A DNA stretch of 64,000 nt from Ignavibacteria bacterium (GCA_016716125.1 JADJWZ010000004.1:124001-188000); one strand, 5' to 3'. Numbered from the stretch's first letter, positions 17,801-27,290 are shown. Notes: generated from the sequence alone by a model not told the origin. Numbers and translations: made by a program.

Positions 17801-19101
17801 CTGTTCAGAAGTACCGGATGTCCGTTAATCACATTCTCAAGTATGTCCCATACTTCCGGCGTTCTTTTATCAATTAATTTTTTCGCGCTCTTTACAGTCT
17901 TTACATAATCCCTGTCAATAAGTCTTCTTATTACAAACGGCTTGAATAACTCAAGCGCCATGTCTTTCGGAAGTCCGCACTGGTGAAGTTTTAATTCAGG
18001 TCCGACTACAATTACAGTTCTGCCGGAATAGTCAACTCTCTTACCAAGCAGATTCTGTCTGAATCTTCCCTGCTTACCTTTAAGTATATCCGACAACGAT
18101 TTCAAAGCTCTGTTCTCAGCTTTGACCGCTGTTACTCTTCTCGAATTATCAAGCAATGCATCCACAGCTTCCTGAAGCATTCTCTTTTCATTTCTTAAAA
18201 TAACCTCAGGCGCTTTTATATCTATAAGTCTTTTTAATCTGTTGTTTCTGATAATAACTCTTCTGTAAAGATCATTCAGATCACTTGTTGCAAATCTTCC
18301 GCCTTCAAGAGGTACAAGAGGTCTCAGCTCCGGGGGTATTACCGGCACTACGTCAAGCACCATCCACTCAGGTTTGTTCGGCTTTCCGCCAGGTTTGATC
18401 CTGAATGCTTCAAGTATTCTGAGTCTCTTTATATTCTCCATCTTTTTCAGTGCAGACGGATCGTTTTTCAGTTCAGCTCTCAGTCTTGCGATCTCTTCTT
18501 CTGTATTAATGCTTTTCAGCAGTTCCTTTACAGCTTCTCCGCCCTGACCTGCAACGAATTTTTTCGGATCATCATCGTCCATATTATGCTCATCTTCTGT
18601 CATTGTGTCAAGCACTTCATTATATTCATCCTCCGTGATAAGCTGCATCTTTTTATAACTCGACTTACCCGGATTTATCACTACATAGGTTTCATAATAA
18701 ATTATCCTCTCAAGTTCTTTGGAGGAAATTCCAAGTACGTATCCTATCTTTGTCGGAAGTGATCTGAAATACCAGATATGAACTACTGGCACGCTTAAAG
18801 TAATATGCCCCATTCTTTCTCTTCTGACATTCTTAAGATTAATTTCCACTCCGCATCTGTCGCAGACTATTCCTTTATATCTTATGCCTTTATATTTTCC
18901 GCAGTGACATTCCCAGTCTCTGACCGGACCGAATATTTTCTCACAGAACAAACCGTCTTTATCCGGTTTGAATGTCCTGTAATTAATAGTTTCCGGCTTT
19001 AATACTTCACCAAATGATCTCGAGATAATCGCATCCGTTGACGCAAGATTTATAGTAATTTTCGAAAATCTTTTTCTCTTGTGCTCTGTTTTAAAAGCCA
19101 T
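14839..19101 (-). CDS. rpoC: RNA polymerase subunit beta' RpoC
   Basis: The protein has 1420 residues. The N-terminal zinc finger has Cys pairs in CHCGKYKG and CDRCGVE. The catalytic Mg motif NADFDGDQMAVH (about residue 467) and the second zinc site around CELKRGVCAKCYG are also present. The C-terminus has a charged tail (EEEEETPKKKTKKKK). A ribosome-binding sequence AAGAGG sits 5 bases before ATG. rpoC normally follows rpoB directly, but here about 4.3 kb of secreted-protein sequence separates them, so rpoC may need a promoter of its own or very long read-through. A strong terminator follows. Confidence 0.98.
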   Translation of the reverse strand: MAFKTEHKRKRFSKITINLASTDAIISRSFGEVLKPETINYRTFKPDKDGLFCEKIFGPVRDWECHCGKYKGIRYKGIVCDRCGVEINLKNVRRERMGHITLSVPVVHIWYFRSLPTKIGYVLGISSKELERIIYYETYVVINPGKSSYKKMQLITEDEYNEVLDTMTEDEHNMDDDDPKKFVAGQGGEAVKELLKSINTEEEIARLRAELKNDPSALKKMENIKRLRILEAFRIKPGGKPNKPEWMVLDVVPVIPPELRPLVPLEGGRFATSDLNDLYRRVIIRNNRLKRLIDIKAPEVILRNEKRMLQEAVDALLDNSRRVTAVKAENRALKSLSDILKGKQGRFRQNLLGKRVDYSGRTVIVVGPELKLHQCGLPKDMALELFKPFVIRRLIDRDYVKTVKSAKKLIDKRTPEVWDILENVINGHPVLLNRAPTLHRLSIQAFQPVLIEGKAITLHPFVCIAFNADFDGDQMAVHVPLSYEAQLEAQIMMLSSHNILSPQNGAPITIPNQELILGCYYLTKELPGDLGEGKIFSSSDEVMLAFDNKKVGMHARIKVRIKGEIIETTVGRVIFNKIVPEKISFINELLKKKKIIEMINMIYNKVGNLETSVFLDNLKEIGFKYATLGGLSVNIDDIEVPKTKDKIIEEAFLRVDKIEKSKAKGIISENERYNKVIDIWTHVRDEVKRDLMLNLTKSKQGFNSLHMMIDSGARGSAEQVSQLAGMRGLMQKPQKSLTGQAGEIIENPIIANFKEGLSILEYFISTHGARKGLADTALKTADAGYLTRRLVDVAQDVIIIDVDCKTIRGVITEALKEGEDVKETLSERILGRVAVNDVVNPLTKKVIIKAGELITDELANLVAETPITQVEIRSVLTCELKRGVCAKCYGKNLATGKMVEVGEAVGIVAAQSIGEPGTQLTLRTFHIGGTASKIISQSQITTKFEGKVKFENIKIVEYKGGASTEYVSLSRNGLINIIDDNGSQLARYTVPYGTHLKVKDKEKVPKNAILYEWDPYNSVIVAEDDGIVNYFEMEEGKQYDISKDEQTGFLQKIVIESRDKTKSPTIQILNPKNEKLLSSYLIPAKASLLVDNGAEVKAGTIIVKIPRESGKTRDITGGLPRVTELFEARSPSDPAKVAEINGTVEIGKISRGSREVRIISKDGSKVIDYKIPIGKHILVRHGDIVKSGEPLTGGAYDPVDILKIKGVAEVQEYLVNEIQEVYRIQGVKINDKHIEVIVRQMLQKVKVTDTGDTNFLEGDVVNKILFAERNEELKGMVVVTDTNGYDKVHENQVFSKKEAKEMNAALKKKDKPVFKVRDAIPATAEPVLLGITQTSLTTESFISAASFQETTKVLTDAAIRGKVDHLLGLKENVIIGQLIPAGTGLRKYKEILVTEKSEYEEEEETPKKKTKKKKTEEVES

Positions 19102-19126
19102 TTTAACCTCTTATTTAATTTTCTTT

Positions 19127-20653
19127 TTAATCAGATTTTTTTATTTCGGAAAATTGCCGTTCCATTTTATACACTCCGCTCGAAATATCTGCGCCGTTGA
19201 ATTCCGTATCATAAGTCCCCGCATTTCTGAACTCATTAACAAGCGTCTTTATTTCCTTTCCGGTGATGTCATATACTTTGATACCCGACACGGGAATACT
19301 GAATGTAATCTTTGTAACCGGATTAAATGGATTAGGTTAGTTCTGTGACAATATAAAACTTTCGGGAGTATTTTTGATAATATGTTAAACCTCTTATTTA
19401 TCAGGCGCTTATCGTTTATTCTTGTCTGTTTCCATTCGATTTTCATTCCGATCCGCTTAAATCTCCCTCTGGTTTTCTTTTTGATACCAGCATTCCTTTA
19501 GATGTTTATTATTCAGATAAATTGGTAATCGCTATCCTTCTTCAATTATTCTGTTTCACTTTTGTCTTATTATGAAATCTTCCATAGGTTTCTCTGTGAC
19601 TCCTGTATGAAGTATCATTAAATGTTAGAAGTAAATCTGAAGCGCGCCGTATTCTGAAACCGTTGAGTTTTCATACAATAATAATCTCTACTGAACGCAG
19701 ACTGCCTTTTGGGAATCAAATTCTTTTAATTTATTGTTGTCTCTCCCGAATGTTCTTTCTGATAAGCTTCCAGATAAGCTCCTGAGCTAAGCCCGATCAT
19801 CTGATTCCTGAAAGAATACAGTATCAATCCGAATCCAATGTCATAAAGGTTAATTGTTTACTGATCTCGACCGGACGAATTGTCATCATAAGGTTAAAGT
19901 AACCCGTCTGAATTTCTAATTAATTTTATTAAGGTCGGAAAGCGTTCCCAATTTTCCCTTACATCAAAAGTATCGGAACCGGTAGGATTGTTCCGTTTAT
20001 ATAATAATCGTTATTTGTTAAAGTGAATCTGTTGTATCCAAAAGCCATATTCGGATAGGATTCATCTTCAGAAAATCCCCGCGCCTGAAGGAGATCCTAA
20101 AATGATTATCGCCGAGTCCTATGTGGAGCCGCCTGAGATTACGGGATGCATGTTTGGAACCGATGAGTATGAAAGACATATGTTATCATTTATGAACTGT
20201 TAAAACTTTTCAACAGATCAGGCGAAGACAGTAAAGAGTAATAAGTATAATAAAATCATTTATGATGTTATATTCAAACTTACCATGATCCGCTTATAAA
20301 ATTCCGACTCCGAATATTGATTCCGTTACGTGTTTTGAGAAACGAACGGTGAGCTGTTAAATAAGTCAGCCGTTCCGGAATTACTGATCGTATTTCCTAT
20401 AATGTTAAAATATCCTCCGTCGCAAAGCTCCGCATATATTCCGTGATCAAAACCTTTTGTCAGTATGTTTGAAGAAATTGTATTATCCATTATTAAAATT
20501 TAAAATTATACTGCTTCCCGCTGCATATATTGCGTTATTCAAAACATGACTCGTCTGATTGATAAAAGAGCAGCCGGAGATTTCAGTTGAATAAGGAATC
20601 TCCGTTCCTTCATCATCATTTTTATTCATAATATTATTCCAAAGTCCGCGTTT
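19127..20653 (-). pseudogene. Decayed 3' part of a secreted beta-helix/T9SS protein gene
   Basis: The minus strand holds pieces of one protein in several frames. About 20640-20520 encodes EISGCSFINQTSHVLNNAIY. About 20500-20340 encodes NTISSNILTKGFDHGIYAEL and later NTISNSGTADLFNSS. About 20070-19984 encodes ESYPNMAFGYNRF and TNNDYYING. At 19372-19127 a complete sorting domain is readable in one frame (SFILSQN-stop-PNPFNPVTKITF, then VYDITGKEIKTLVNEFRNAG, then DISSGVY). Its conserved Tyr codon of QNYPNPFNP is now TAA (19337-19339). These are a right-handed beta-helix and a type IX sorting domain broken by frameshifts and a nonsense change. The 484-codon ORF just upstream is probably the remaining 5' part. 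Confidence 0.8.
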
Positions 20654-22108
20654 TTAATTAGGCGTTTTTATTGTATCCTGCGAGCGGTGCTTTAAAGAAT
20701 ACCGTTCCTTTTTTGTAGAGTCGGGAGTAAAGACTGCATTATTCGCAATAAGCTTCGCTCCGCTGTCGCAGACAATTCCGGAGTTCTCACCGAACATCAT
20801 CTTTGATCCCGGTTTCATTATCAAAGAAGTCGTATTTCCTCTAAGATGTAAATTGTAATTATTTGGTAGTATCACTACTGCGCTGTCTTCGAGGATGATT
20901 TTCGTGCTGTCTTTGACAAGAAAGATATTATCAATTCCCGGACAAAAGCCGTGTAATCCTTTTTCAAAAATGAAATTTCCCGGACCTCTGACCTTTCCGC
21001 CTTCGTTGCAGAATGATCCTCCGTTTATAAATCGCATTTCTGAGTTAGGATGAAAAGTCAGATTGCTTTGATATTTTAAGGTGATTCGGTTGGGGTAGTT
21101 TACTTTTATTTTTCCATTGCTGTTCAGAACTAATGTTGCAGTGTCTTCAACTATTAAATTATTATATCCGAAAGAAGGAGTGATCATATTAAATGTATTT
21201 CCGGATTTGATTATCATAGCAGCTTTCTTTTTTACAGTAATATTAGTTATAGTATCTAAAAGAATATTTTTTGTTGCTATAGTATCATCAACAAAAACAT
21301 TACCAAATAAATCACCTGAATTTGGATGATAAGGGATTGTATAAGGACTGGGAAGTTCTCTTCCGTCTATTGGAAATATCAAATAATTTTCATCTGTAAC
21401 TGAGCTTCCTCTAGAAGGAGGATGTTCATTATTTAAATTATAACCCGTCCATTGATTTGTAATTGTATCAAACCTATGATATTGTTTATAAACTATGCTT
21501 CCGTCATAAGGTGGGCTGCCGGTTCCAAATAAAGGTAATTCATCTCCTTCAATAGTAGCTCCCCATTGAAAAGTAATACTTAATGGTGAAAGCGAATAAA
21601 TCTTTAAAAATAAATCCTGAGAACCACCTGATCCAGTAATATAATTATAATTGAAATCATTCCAATCTATGGGAATTGCACAAATTGAATCGAAAGAATA
21701 TCCACTATTTGATGTAGTATAAATTTCAAAAATATATTTTCCATACCCAAACAAACCATCTAAATCATTATTATGAGAAGCATCATTTCCCAATAGTAAC
21801 CACTTACTATATTGATTTCCTGATAGATCAGGTATTAGTTCAAAATATCCACCATAAGGACCTCTGTTGTTTAAGGCGTATCCATCTAATCCTGTTAAAT
21901 AACGAAGAGGATTTTGGCCAGAGTTATCACCTCTTCTTGTTACTGTATTATCTTTTGACAATAGAGAATATTTAGTTTGTAATATCCCGTGCGAATCACC
22001 ATTAAATATTGAACTTACAGGGTAAAATCTTACATATAGATTTAAATTTAATATTTTATTGTTAATGTAAATTTCACAATTTATCAGTTTTAATAATATA
22101 AATGTCAC
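20654..22108 (-). CDS. Secreted beta-helix-type protein fragment (5' part of broken gene)
   Basis: The open frame has 484 codons and no signal peptide. The first 30 residues look like AT-rich noncoding sequence, so the true start is unknown or lost. The C-terminal half has short strand repeats (MIIKSGNTFNMI, LIVEDTATLVLNSNGKI, LTFHPNSEMRF, IILEDSAVVILPN, LIMKPGSKMMFGENSG, GAKLIANNAVFTPDS) typical of right-handed beta-helix surface proteins in this phylum. The frame then shifts and stops, and the helix continues in other frames downstream. It overlaps the end of the preceding ORF by 35 bp. It is probably a non-functional fragment. Confidence 0.55.
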   Translation of the reverse strand: MTFILLKLINCEIYINNKILNLNLYVRFYPVSSIFNGDSHGILQTKYSLLSKDNTVTRRGDNSGQNPLRYLTGLDGYALNNRGPYGGYFELIPDLSGNQYSKWLLLGNDASHNNDLDGLFGYGKYIFEIYTTSNSGYSFDSICAIPIDWNDFNYNYITGSGGSQDLFLKIYSLSPLSITFQWGATIEGDELPLFGTGSPPYDGSIVYKQYHRFDTITNQWTGYNLNNEHPPSRGSSVTDENYLIFPIDGRELPSPYTIPYHPNSGDLFGNVFVDDTIATKNILLDTITNITVKKKAAMIIKSGNTFNMITPSFGYNNLIVEDTATLVLNSNGKIKVNYPNRITLKYQSNLTFHPNSEMRFINGGSFCNEGGKVRGPGNFIFEKGLHGFCPGIDNIFLVKDSTKIILEDSAVVILPNNYNLHLRGNTTSLIMKPGSKMMFGENSGIVCDSGAKLIANNAVFTPDSTKKERYSLKHRSQDTIKTPN

Positions 22109-23141
22109 CTAAATTAAAGTTATCTCTAATCCCTATTACTGCGTATCCAGAATCCTTAGTTTGTATAATACATTTCCCATCGTCATTATCATTGAATCCA
22201 TATAGATTCCTCCATAGTTCATTACCAATTGAGTCGGTTTTTAAAAGTTTAACAAAATAATTAAAATTTCCGGTTTGTAATGTGGGGTAAAAAACAACAT
22301 TCTTTGTTTTTATAAAGGAATTGCTCAAACTATATTCAGGGGGTCCATTATCATATTTTTTAAGCCAGACAATTTTCCCGCTTGAGTCACATTTAGAAAT
22401 ATAGTTCACATATCCGTAAGTGTTTCCACATAAAAAATAGCCGTTGTTTATATCTGATTGTAAGTATGAACGAGATAAAGAATCGTATCCCTTAAAAAAT
22501 ATTTGATTCCCATATAAATCAGTTTGCATAACAAAAAGCTTAAAAGATAAAGGTAGCATTGCAGAATAATCTCCTGTTAAAATTATATTTCCGCTTGAAT
22601 TAAAAGTCAGATCATTAAAATAACCGTTAGCTATACCTTGAATATAAAATTTAGACCAAATAAAATTTCCTAATGAATCTAATTTAATTAACTGAGGAAA
22701 GGTACTATCTAAGGTATCAATATAAGAAATCAAATAAAATCCTCGATCGGGAGCAGAAATAAAATTAATAGGATATGGAAAGTTTTGAGATTTTGCCCAG
22801 ATAATATTTCCGTTTATATCAATTTTTATAAAACTTGAGCCGCAAATTATATATGTATTATTAAAGGATTCTTTTATTGAATATGCTAAAAAACCTGGAT
22901 AAGTTTTTGTCCAAATTGTATCTCCGTAATTATCTAATCTCATTGCGAACATATAATTTGTTGTATTTATTCTTTTCCTCCCAACTGCAATATAACCCTC
23001 ATCCGGAGTCTGTACTATTGAATATCCATAATCAATGTTTCCTTCGCCATAAGTCTTTTGCCATGTAATAGACTGCGGCTGCACCTCACCCCATCCCGCT
23101 GCTAAACAAAACAATATCAATATTCCAAAAAACCTTTTCAT
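22074..23141 (-). CDS. Secreted repeat protein (WQKTYG...GYSIVQT type), sorting domain absent
   Basis: The protein has 355 residues with a clear signal peptide (about 1-23, MKRFFGILILFCLAAGWG). It has repeats of the form W-x-K-x-Y-G ... GYSIVQTPDEGYIAVG, K-I-D-x-N-G-N-I-I-W-A-K and TKDSGYAVIG, a beta-propeller-like pattern common in secreted Ignavibacteria proteins. It ends at IIKTDKL, where relatives usually continue into a sorting domain, so it may be truncated. It lies between rpoB and rpoC, 271 bp after rpoB. The function is unknown. Confidence 0.7.
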   Translation of the reverse strand: MKRFFGILILFCLAAGWGEVQPQSITWQKTYGEGNIDYGYSIVQTPDEGYIAVGRKRINTTNYMFAMRLDNYGDTIWTKTYPGFLAYSIKESFNNTYIICGSSFIKIDINGNIIWAKSQNFPYPINFISAPDRGFYLISYIDTLDSTFPQLIKLDSLGNFIWSKFYIQGIANGYFNDLTFNSSGNIILTGDYSAMLPLSFKLFVMQTDLYGNQIFFKGYDSLSRSYLQSDINNGYFLCGNTYGYVNYISKCDSSGKIVWLKKYDNGPPEYSLSNSFIKTKNVVFYPTLQTGNFNYFVKLLKTDSIGNELWRNLYGFNDNDDGKCIIQTKDSGYAVIGIRDNFNLGDIYIIKTDKL

Positions 23142-23334
23142 AATCTTAAGTATAAATTCATTTCAATCTCTCAAATTTAATCTGCATTTTTCGTCAATAT
23201 AATTTTGTTGTCTTCGATCTCAATGTTATATATATAAGAGCAAAACTGGTGAAAGCCTACTTCTAAATGATCTTACCATTACACTTAACTTTCCGCCTTC
23301 GTTTCAGAAAACCGGACTGTATTGATAAATACTA

Positions 23335-23368
23335 AAGTTTCGGAAATTTATTTTCCTAAAGGAAACTT
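23335..23368 (-). other. Hairpin downstream of rpoB
   Basis: The arms AAGTTTC and GAAACTT (7 bp) enclose a second short pairing (GGAAA/TTTCC). It lies about 45 bp after the rpoB stop on the minus strand. It lacks a U-tract, so it is not a convincing intrinsic terminator. It may be an RNA processing or stabilising structure at the new 3' end created by the rpoB/rpoC separation. Confidence 0.35.
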
Positions 23369-23412
23369 CAGCTAATCATAAATAAAGAACCAAATCACTT
23401 ATTATTTGAAAA

Positions 23413-26400
23413 TTACTCTTCAAGATTTATATCCAAACACAATCCCTGAAGCTCTTTCAGCAATACATTAAATGATTCAGGTATTCCCGGCTCAGGTAAA
23501 TTTTCGCCTTTAATAATAGCTTCATATACTTTGCTTCTGCCGGTTACGTCGTCACTTTTGTAAGTGAGCATCTCCTGTAATATATTAGCAGCTCCGTATC
23601 CCTGCAATGCCCAGCATTCCATCTCTCCGAATCTCTGTCCGCCGAATTGCGCTTTTCCGCCGAGCGGTTGCTGTGTAATCAGCGAGTATGGCCCGATTGA
23701 CCTTGCGTGTATCTTGTCATCCACAAGGTGGGAAAGTTTTAACATATAAATATATCCGCATGTGACTCTCTGATCGAATTTCTCTCCCGTCATACCGTCA
23801 TAAAGATGCGTTCTCGAATTTTCATCCAGTCCTGCTTTCTTAAGCATATCCACTATCTCAGCAACTGTCGCTCCGTCAAAGATCGGCGTCGCGAATTTCA
23901 CACCCATTTCCTTTGCAGCCCAGCCGAGCGCTGTTTCGTAAAGCTGTCCGAGATTCATTCTCGACGGTACTCCCAGCGGATTCAATACTATATCCACAGG
24001 CGTTCCGTCCGGTAAGAACGGCATGTCTTCCTGAGGCACAAGCTTGGCAACGACTCCTTTGTTACCGTGTCTTCCCGCCATCTTATCGCCTACTGATAAT
24101 TTTCTTTTCTTCGCAACATATACTTTCGCAAGCTTTACAACGCCTGTCGGAAGTTCATCTCCTAATTTCACCTTGTCTTTTAATCTCTTGTATCTCTCTT
24201 CTATTTCATTCTGCTTGAATGTATAATTTCTGTAAATGTCCGGAATCAGTGAGTTTGCTCTGTTACTGTCCGACCAGTCCGCATCATAATCAAAGTCAGC
24301 AAGTACATATCCGTCGTTTTCGATAAGATTCATCAATGCGCTTTTCTTGAATGCTGATCCGCTCTTGACTAAGATATTTCCTTTTCTGTCTTTCATACCT
24401 TTTGAGGTTTTTCCCTCAAGGAGTATGTCAAACTTTTCAGCTATCTTGTGATTAAGATCTTTGATCTCTTTCTTTCTCTCAGCTTCAAATTTATCTATCT
24501 TTCTTTTCTCATCTCTTTTGCTTTCCGTGTCTCTTGTCTTTCTTGAGAAAAGTTTGTTGTTTATAATAATACCTTTCAGTCCCGGAGTCGCTTTAAGTGA
24601 AGCATCCTTAACGTCTCCCGCTTTATCACCAAAGATAGCTCTTAATAATTTTTCTTCCGGCGTCGGTTCAGTCTCTCCTTTTGGAGTTACTTTTCCGATC
24701 AATATGTCATTTTCTTTTACTTCTGCGCCGACTCTTACTATTCCGTTTTCATCCAGATCTTTTGTGGCTTCTTCGCTGACGTTGGGAATTTCTTTTGTAA
24801 GCTCCTCTTCGCCTCTCTTTGTATCTCTTACTTCAAGACTGAATTCTTCAATGTGTATCGATGTATAAACGTCATCTGCAACTAATTTTTCACTGATGAC
24901 AATCGCATCTTCATAGTTATAACCTCTCCACGGCATAAACGCAACAAGCACATTTCTTCCAAGCGCGAGTTCGCCTTTCTCAGTCGATGAACCATCTGCA
25001 AGTATATCGCCTTTCTTTATCTTCTGACCTTCTTTTACAATCGGTCTCTGATTTATAGATGTGTCCTGATTGGTTCTCAGGAATTTTATTAAATTATATA
25101 CAACTAATTTTCTGTCATCAAAGCTTAGTAAACTCTCATCGGAATCTTCTTTGATATTGTATTTAACAATGATCTTGTCTCCGCTTACATATTCAACTGT
25201 TCCGTCTGCTTCTGCAGTCAGTAATGTCCTCGAATCTCTCGCGATGATCTCTTCGAATCCGGTTCCGACAACCGGTGATTCCGGTCTGAGAAGCGGTACT
25301 GCCTGTCTCTGCATATTACTTCCCATCAGCGCTCTGTTTGCATCATCATGTTCGAGGAACGGGATCAATGCTGCTGCAGCGCTAACGATCTGATTTGTCG
25401 CCACATCCATATAATCTATTTCATTCGGATGCAGTAATGGGAAATCACCTTTGAATCTTCCTTTTACTTTATCATTCTGGAATTTTCCCTTATCATCAAT
25501 CGGCGCATTTGCCTGAGCTATCTTATAAAAATTCTCAATCTCTGCTGATAAATATTCGATCTTGTCTGTGACTCTTCCGCTCTCAACTTTTCTGTAAGGC
25601 GTCTCAATGAATCCAAGTTCATTGATTCTAGAATGAATGCAAAGCGATGATATCAAACCAATGTTCGGTCCTTCCGGCGTTTCAATCGGACACAACCTGC
25701 CGTAATGGGTATAGTGAACGTCCCTTACTTCAAATCCTGCGCGTTCTCTTGAAAGTCCGCCCGGTCCCAGTGCGCTGATCCTTCTCTTGTGAGTCATCTC
25801 TGCAAGCGGATTAGTCTGATCCATAAACTGTGAAAGCTGACTTGTTCCGAAAAATGATGCAAGCGCGCTGGTAATAGGTCTTGCGCTTATCAGTTTCGAA
25901 GGAGTTAAATTTTCTTCATCATGTATGCTCATCTTGTCCCTGATGGTTCTCGACATTCTCGAAAGTCCTAGTGAGAACTGCGCTGATAACTGCTCATTCA
26001 CTGTCCTGACTCTTCTGTTACCAAGATGGTCAATGTCATCCACATCTTTCCTGCCGTCAACAAGATCCCTGATATAATTAATTATATTCACAAGATCTTC
26101 CTGAGTAAGTATCGTAATGTGCGGATCAATGTTCGTGCCTAATTTATAATTGATCTTGTATCTTCCGACTTCACCGAGATCATATTTCTTTGTATTGAAA
26201 AATAATTTTTCAATATAACTTCTTGCGCTTTCAGCTTCGGATTCTAATAATGCCGCTGCAGCTTTCTTGTCTTTTGGTGAAGTGTCCGCCGGCAGCTTTT
26301 CTAATAATACATCCGTCTCGTCTTCATCATTTATAATTGTAGTATAAATTACCATCTCTCCGTCTGTCGGATCGGTTTTCAATAGCTTAAGTTCTTTGAT

Positions 26401-27258
26401 CTTTGCATTCGTAATTGAGACAAGCTGTTCGTCGGATAAAACGCTGTTGGCATTAATTCCAATATCATCACCTGTATCTTTGTTGACTACATTTTCAAGT
26501 ACTATCCTTCCGGTATAATCAAGATAATTTTTATCATTCACTTTTACTGTTTCCACAAGATCAAAAAGTTCAAGCATATTCACATGTTCCGTAAACCCAA
26601 GCGCTTTCAGCAGTGTTGAAAAATAAAACTTTTTCTTTCTGTCCACATAAGCGTAAAGCAGATTATTAATATCTGTGGTAAATTCCACCCATGAACCTCT
26701 GAAAGGAATGACCCTTGCTGAGTAAAGTTTTGTACCGTTTGCATGAGTTGATTCTCCGAATACTACGCCCGGTGATCTGTGAAGCTGACTTACGATTGCC
26801 CGCTCTGCGCCGTTAATAATAAAGCTGCCTCTCGGTGTCATGTAAGGAAGATTTCCGAGATACACGTCATTTTCAATTGTGTAGTTATACTCTTTTGCGG
26901 CTGCATTCGGTTTTGTTGACAATCTTAATCTCGCCTTTACCTGTACCGCATACGTTAATCCCTGTTCCTGACATTCGATAACGGAGTAATGAGGTTTCTC
27001 CAGATAATAATCGACAAACTCAAGTAACGCTGTCTCTCTTGAATCGCTGATAGGAAAGTTGTCTTCAAATACTTTCTGAAGACCCTGTGATTTCCTTCTG
27101 CTTGCGGGTACATCTTCCTGCAGAAAATCTTTATAAGACTGCACCTGTACATTCAAAAGATCCGGCGGATCATGCGTGATGGACGTTTTAGCAAACGTCA
27201 GTCTGTCATTTTTGCTGTTTAACTTATTCAGTTTCAGATTTAAATCCATAGTTGCCAA
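23413..27258 (-). CDS. rpoB: RNA polymerase subunit beta RpoB (TTG start)
   Basis: The protein has 1281 residues and the expected RpoB landmarks. These are the rifampicin-region sequence FFGTSQLSQFMDQTNPL followed by HKRRISALGPGG, VRDVHYTHYGRLCPIETPEG, and KMAGRHGNKGVV near the C-terminus. The likely start codon is TTG at 27258. A GGAGG sequence (27266-27270) lies 7 bases before it, a better distance than to the ATG three codons later. The gene follows rplL in the usual ribosomal/RNA polymerase order. What follows rpoB is unusual: rpoC is not next. Confidence 0.98.
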   Translation of the reverse strand: MATMDLNLKLNKLNSKNDRLTFAKTSITHDPPDLLNVQVQSYKDFLQEDVPASRRKSQGLQKVFEDNFPISDSRETALLEFVDYYLEKPHYSVIECQEQGLTYAVQVKARLRLSTKPNAAAKEYNYTIENDVYLGNLPYMTPRGSFIINGAERAIVSQLHRSPGVVFGESTHANGTKLYSARVIPFRGSWVEFTTDINNLLYAYVDRKKKFYFSTLLKALGFTEHVNMLELFDLVETVKVNDKNYLDYTGRIVLENVVNKDTGDDIGINANSVLSDEQLVSITNAKIKELKLLKTDPTDGEMVIYTTIINDEDETDVLLEKLPADTSPKDKKAAAALLESEAESARSYIEKLFFNTKKYDLGEVGRYKINYKLGTNIDPHITILTQEDLVNIINYIRDLVDGRKDVDDIDHLGNRRVRTVNEQLSAQFSLGLSRMSRTIRDKMSIHDEENLTPSKLISARPITSALASFFGTSQLSQFMDQTNPLAEMTHKRRISALGPGGLSRERAGFEVRDVHYTHYGRLCPIETPEGPNIGLISSLCIHSRINELGFIETPYRKVESGRVTDKIEYLSAEIENFYKIAQANAPIDDKGKFQNDKVKGRFKGDFPLLHPNEIDYMDVATNQIVSAAAALIPFLEHDDANRALMGSNMQRQAVPLLRPESPVVGTGFEEIIARDSRTLLTAEADGTVEYVSGDKIIVKYNIKEDSDESLLSFDDRKLVVYNLIKFLRTNQDTSINQRPIVKEGQKIKKGDILADGSSTEKGELALGRNVLVAFMPWRGYNYEDAIVISEKLVADDVYTSIHIEEFSLEVRDTKRGEEELTKEIPNVSEEATKDLDENGIVRVGAEVKENDILIGKVTPKGETEPTPEEKLLRAIFGDKAGDVKDASLKATPGLKGIIINNKLFSRKTRDTESKRDEKRKIDKFEAERKKEIKDLNHKIAEKFDILLEGKTSKGMKDRKGNILVKSGSAFKKSALMNLIENDGYVLADFDYDADWSDSNRANSLIPDIYRNYTFKQNEIEERYKRLKDKVKLGDELPTGVVKLAKVYVAKKRKLSVGDKMAGRHGNKGVVAKLVPQEDMPFLPDGTPVDIVLNPLGVPSRMNLGQLYETALGWAAKEMGVKFATPIFDGATVAEIVDMLKKAGLDENSRTHLYDGMTGEKFDQRVTCGYIYMLKLSHLVDDKIHARSIGPYSLITQQPLGGKAQFGGQRFGEMECWALQGYGAANILQEMLTYKSDDVTGRSKVYEAIIKGENLPEPGIPESFNVLLKELQGLCLDINLEE

Positions 27259-27290
27259 ATTTTTACCTCCGGAATATTTTAATAAATAAT

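Noticed and set aside
19249..19446. 65-codon minus ORF with KILPKVLYCHRTN
   Set aside because: It reads the decayed sorting domain in a wrong frame. The frame with SFILSQN and PNPFNP is the ancestral one.
23142..23334. Additional gene or sorting-domain remnant between rpoB and the 22074 gene
   Set aside because: Short peptide matches could be imagined in several frames, but none extends beyond a few residues.
23806..24218. Plus-strand ORFs inside rpoB
   Set aside because: They are shadows of a long, conserved gene on the other strand with no start signals or family resemblance.
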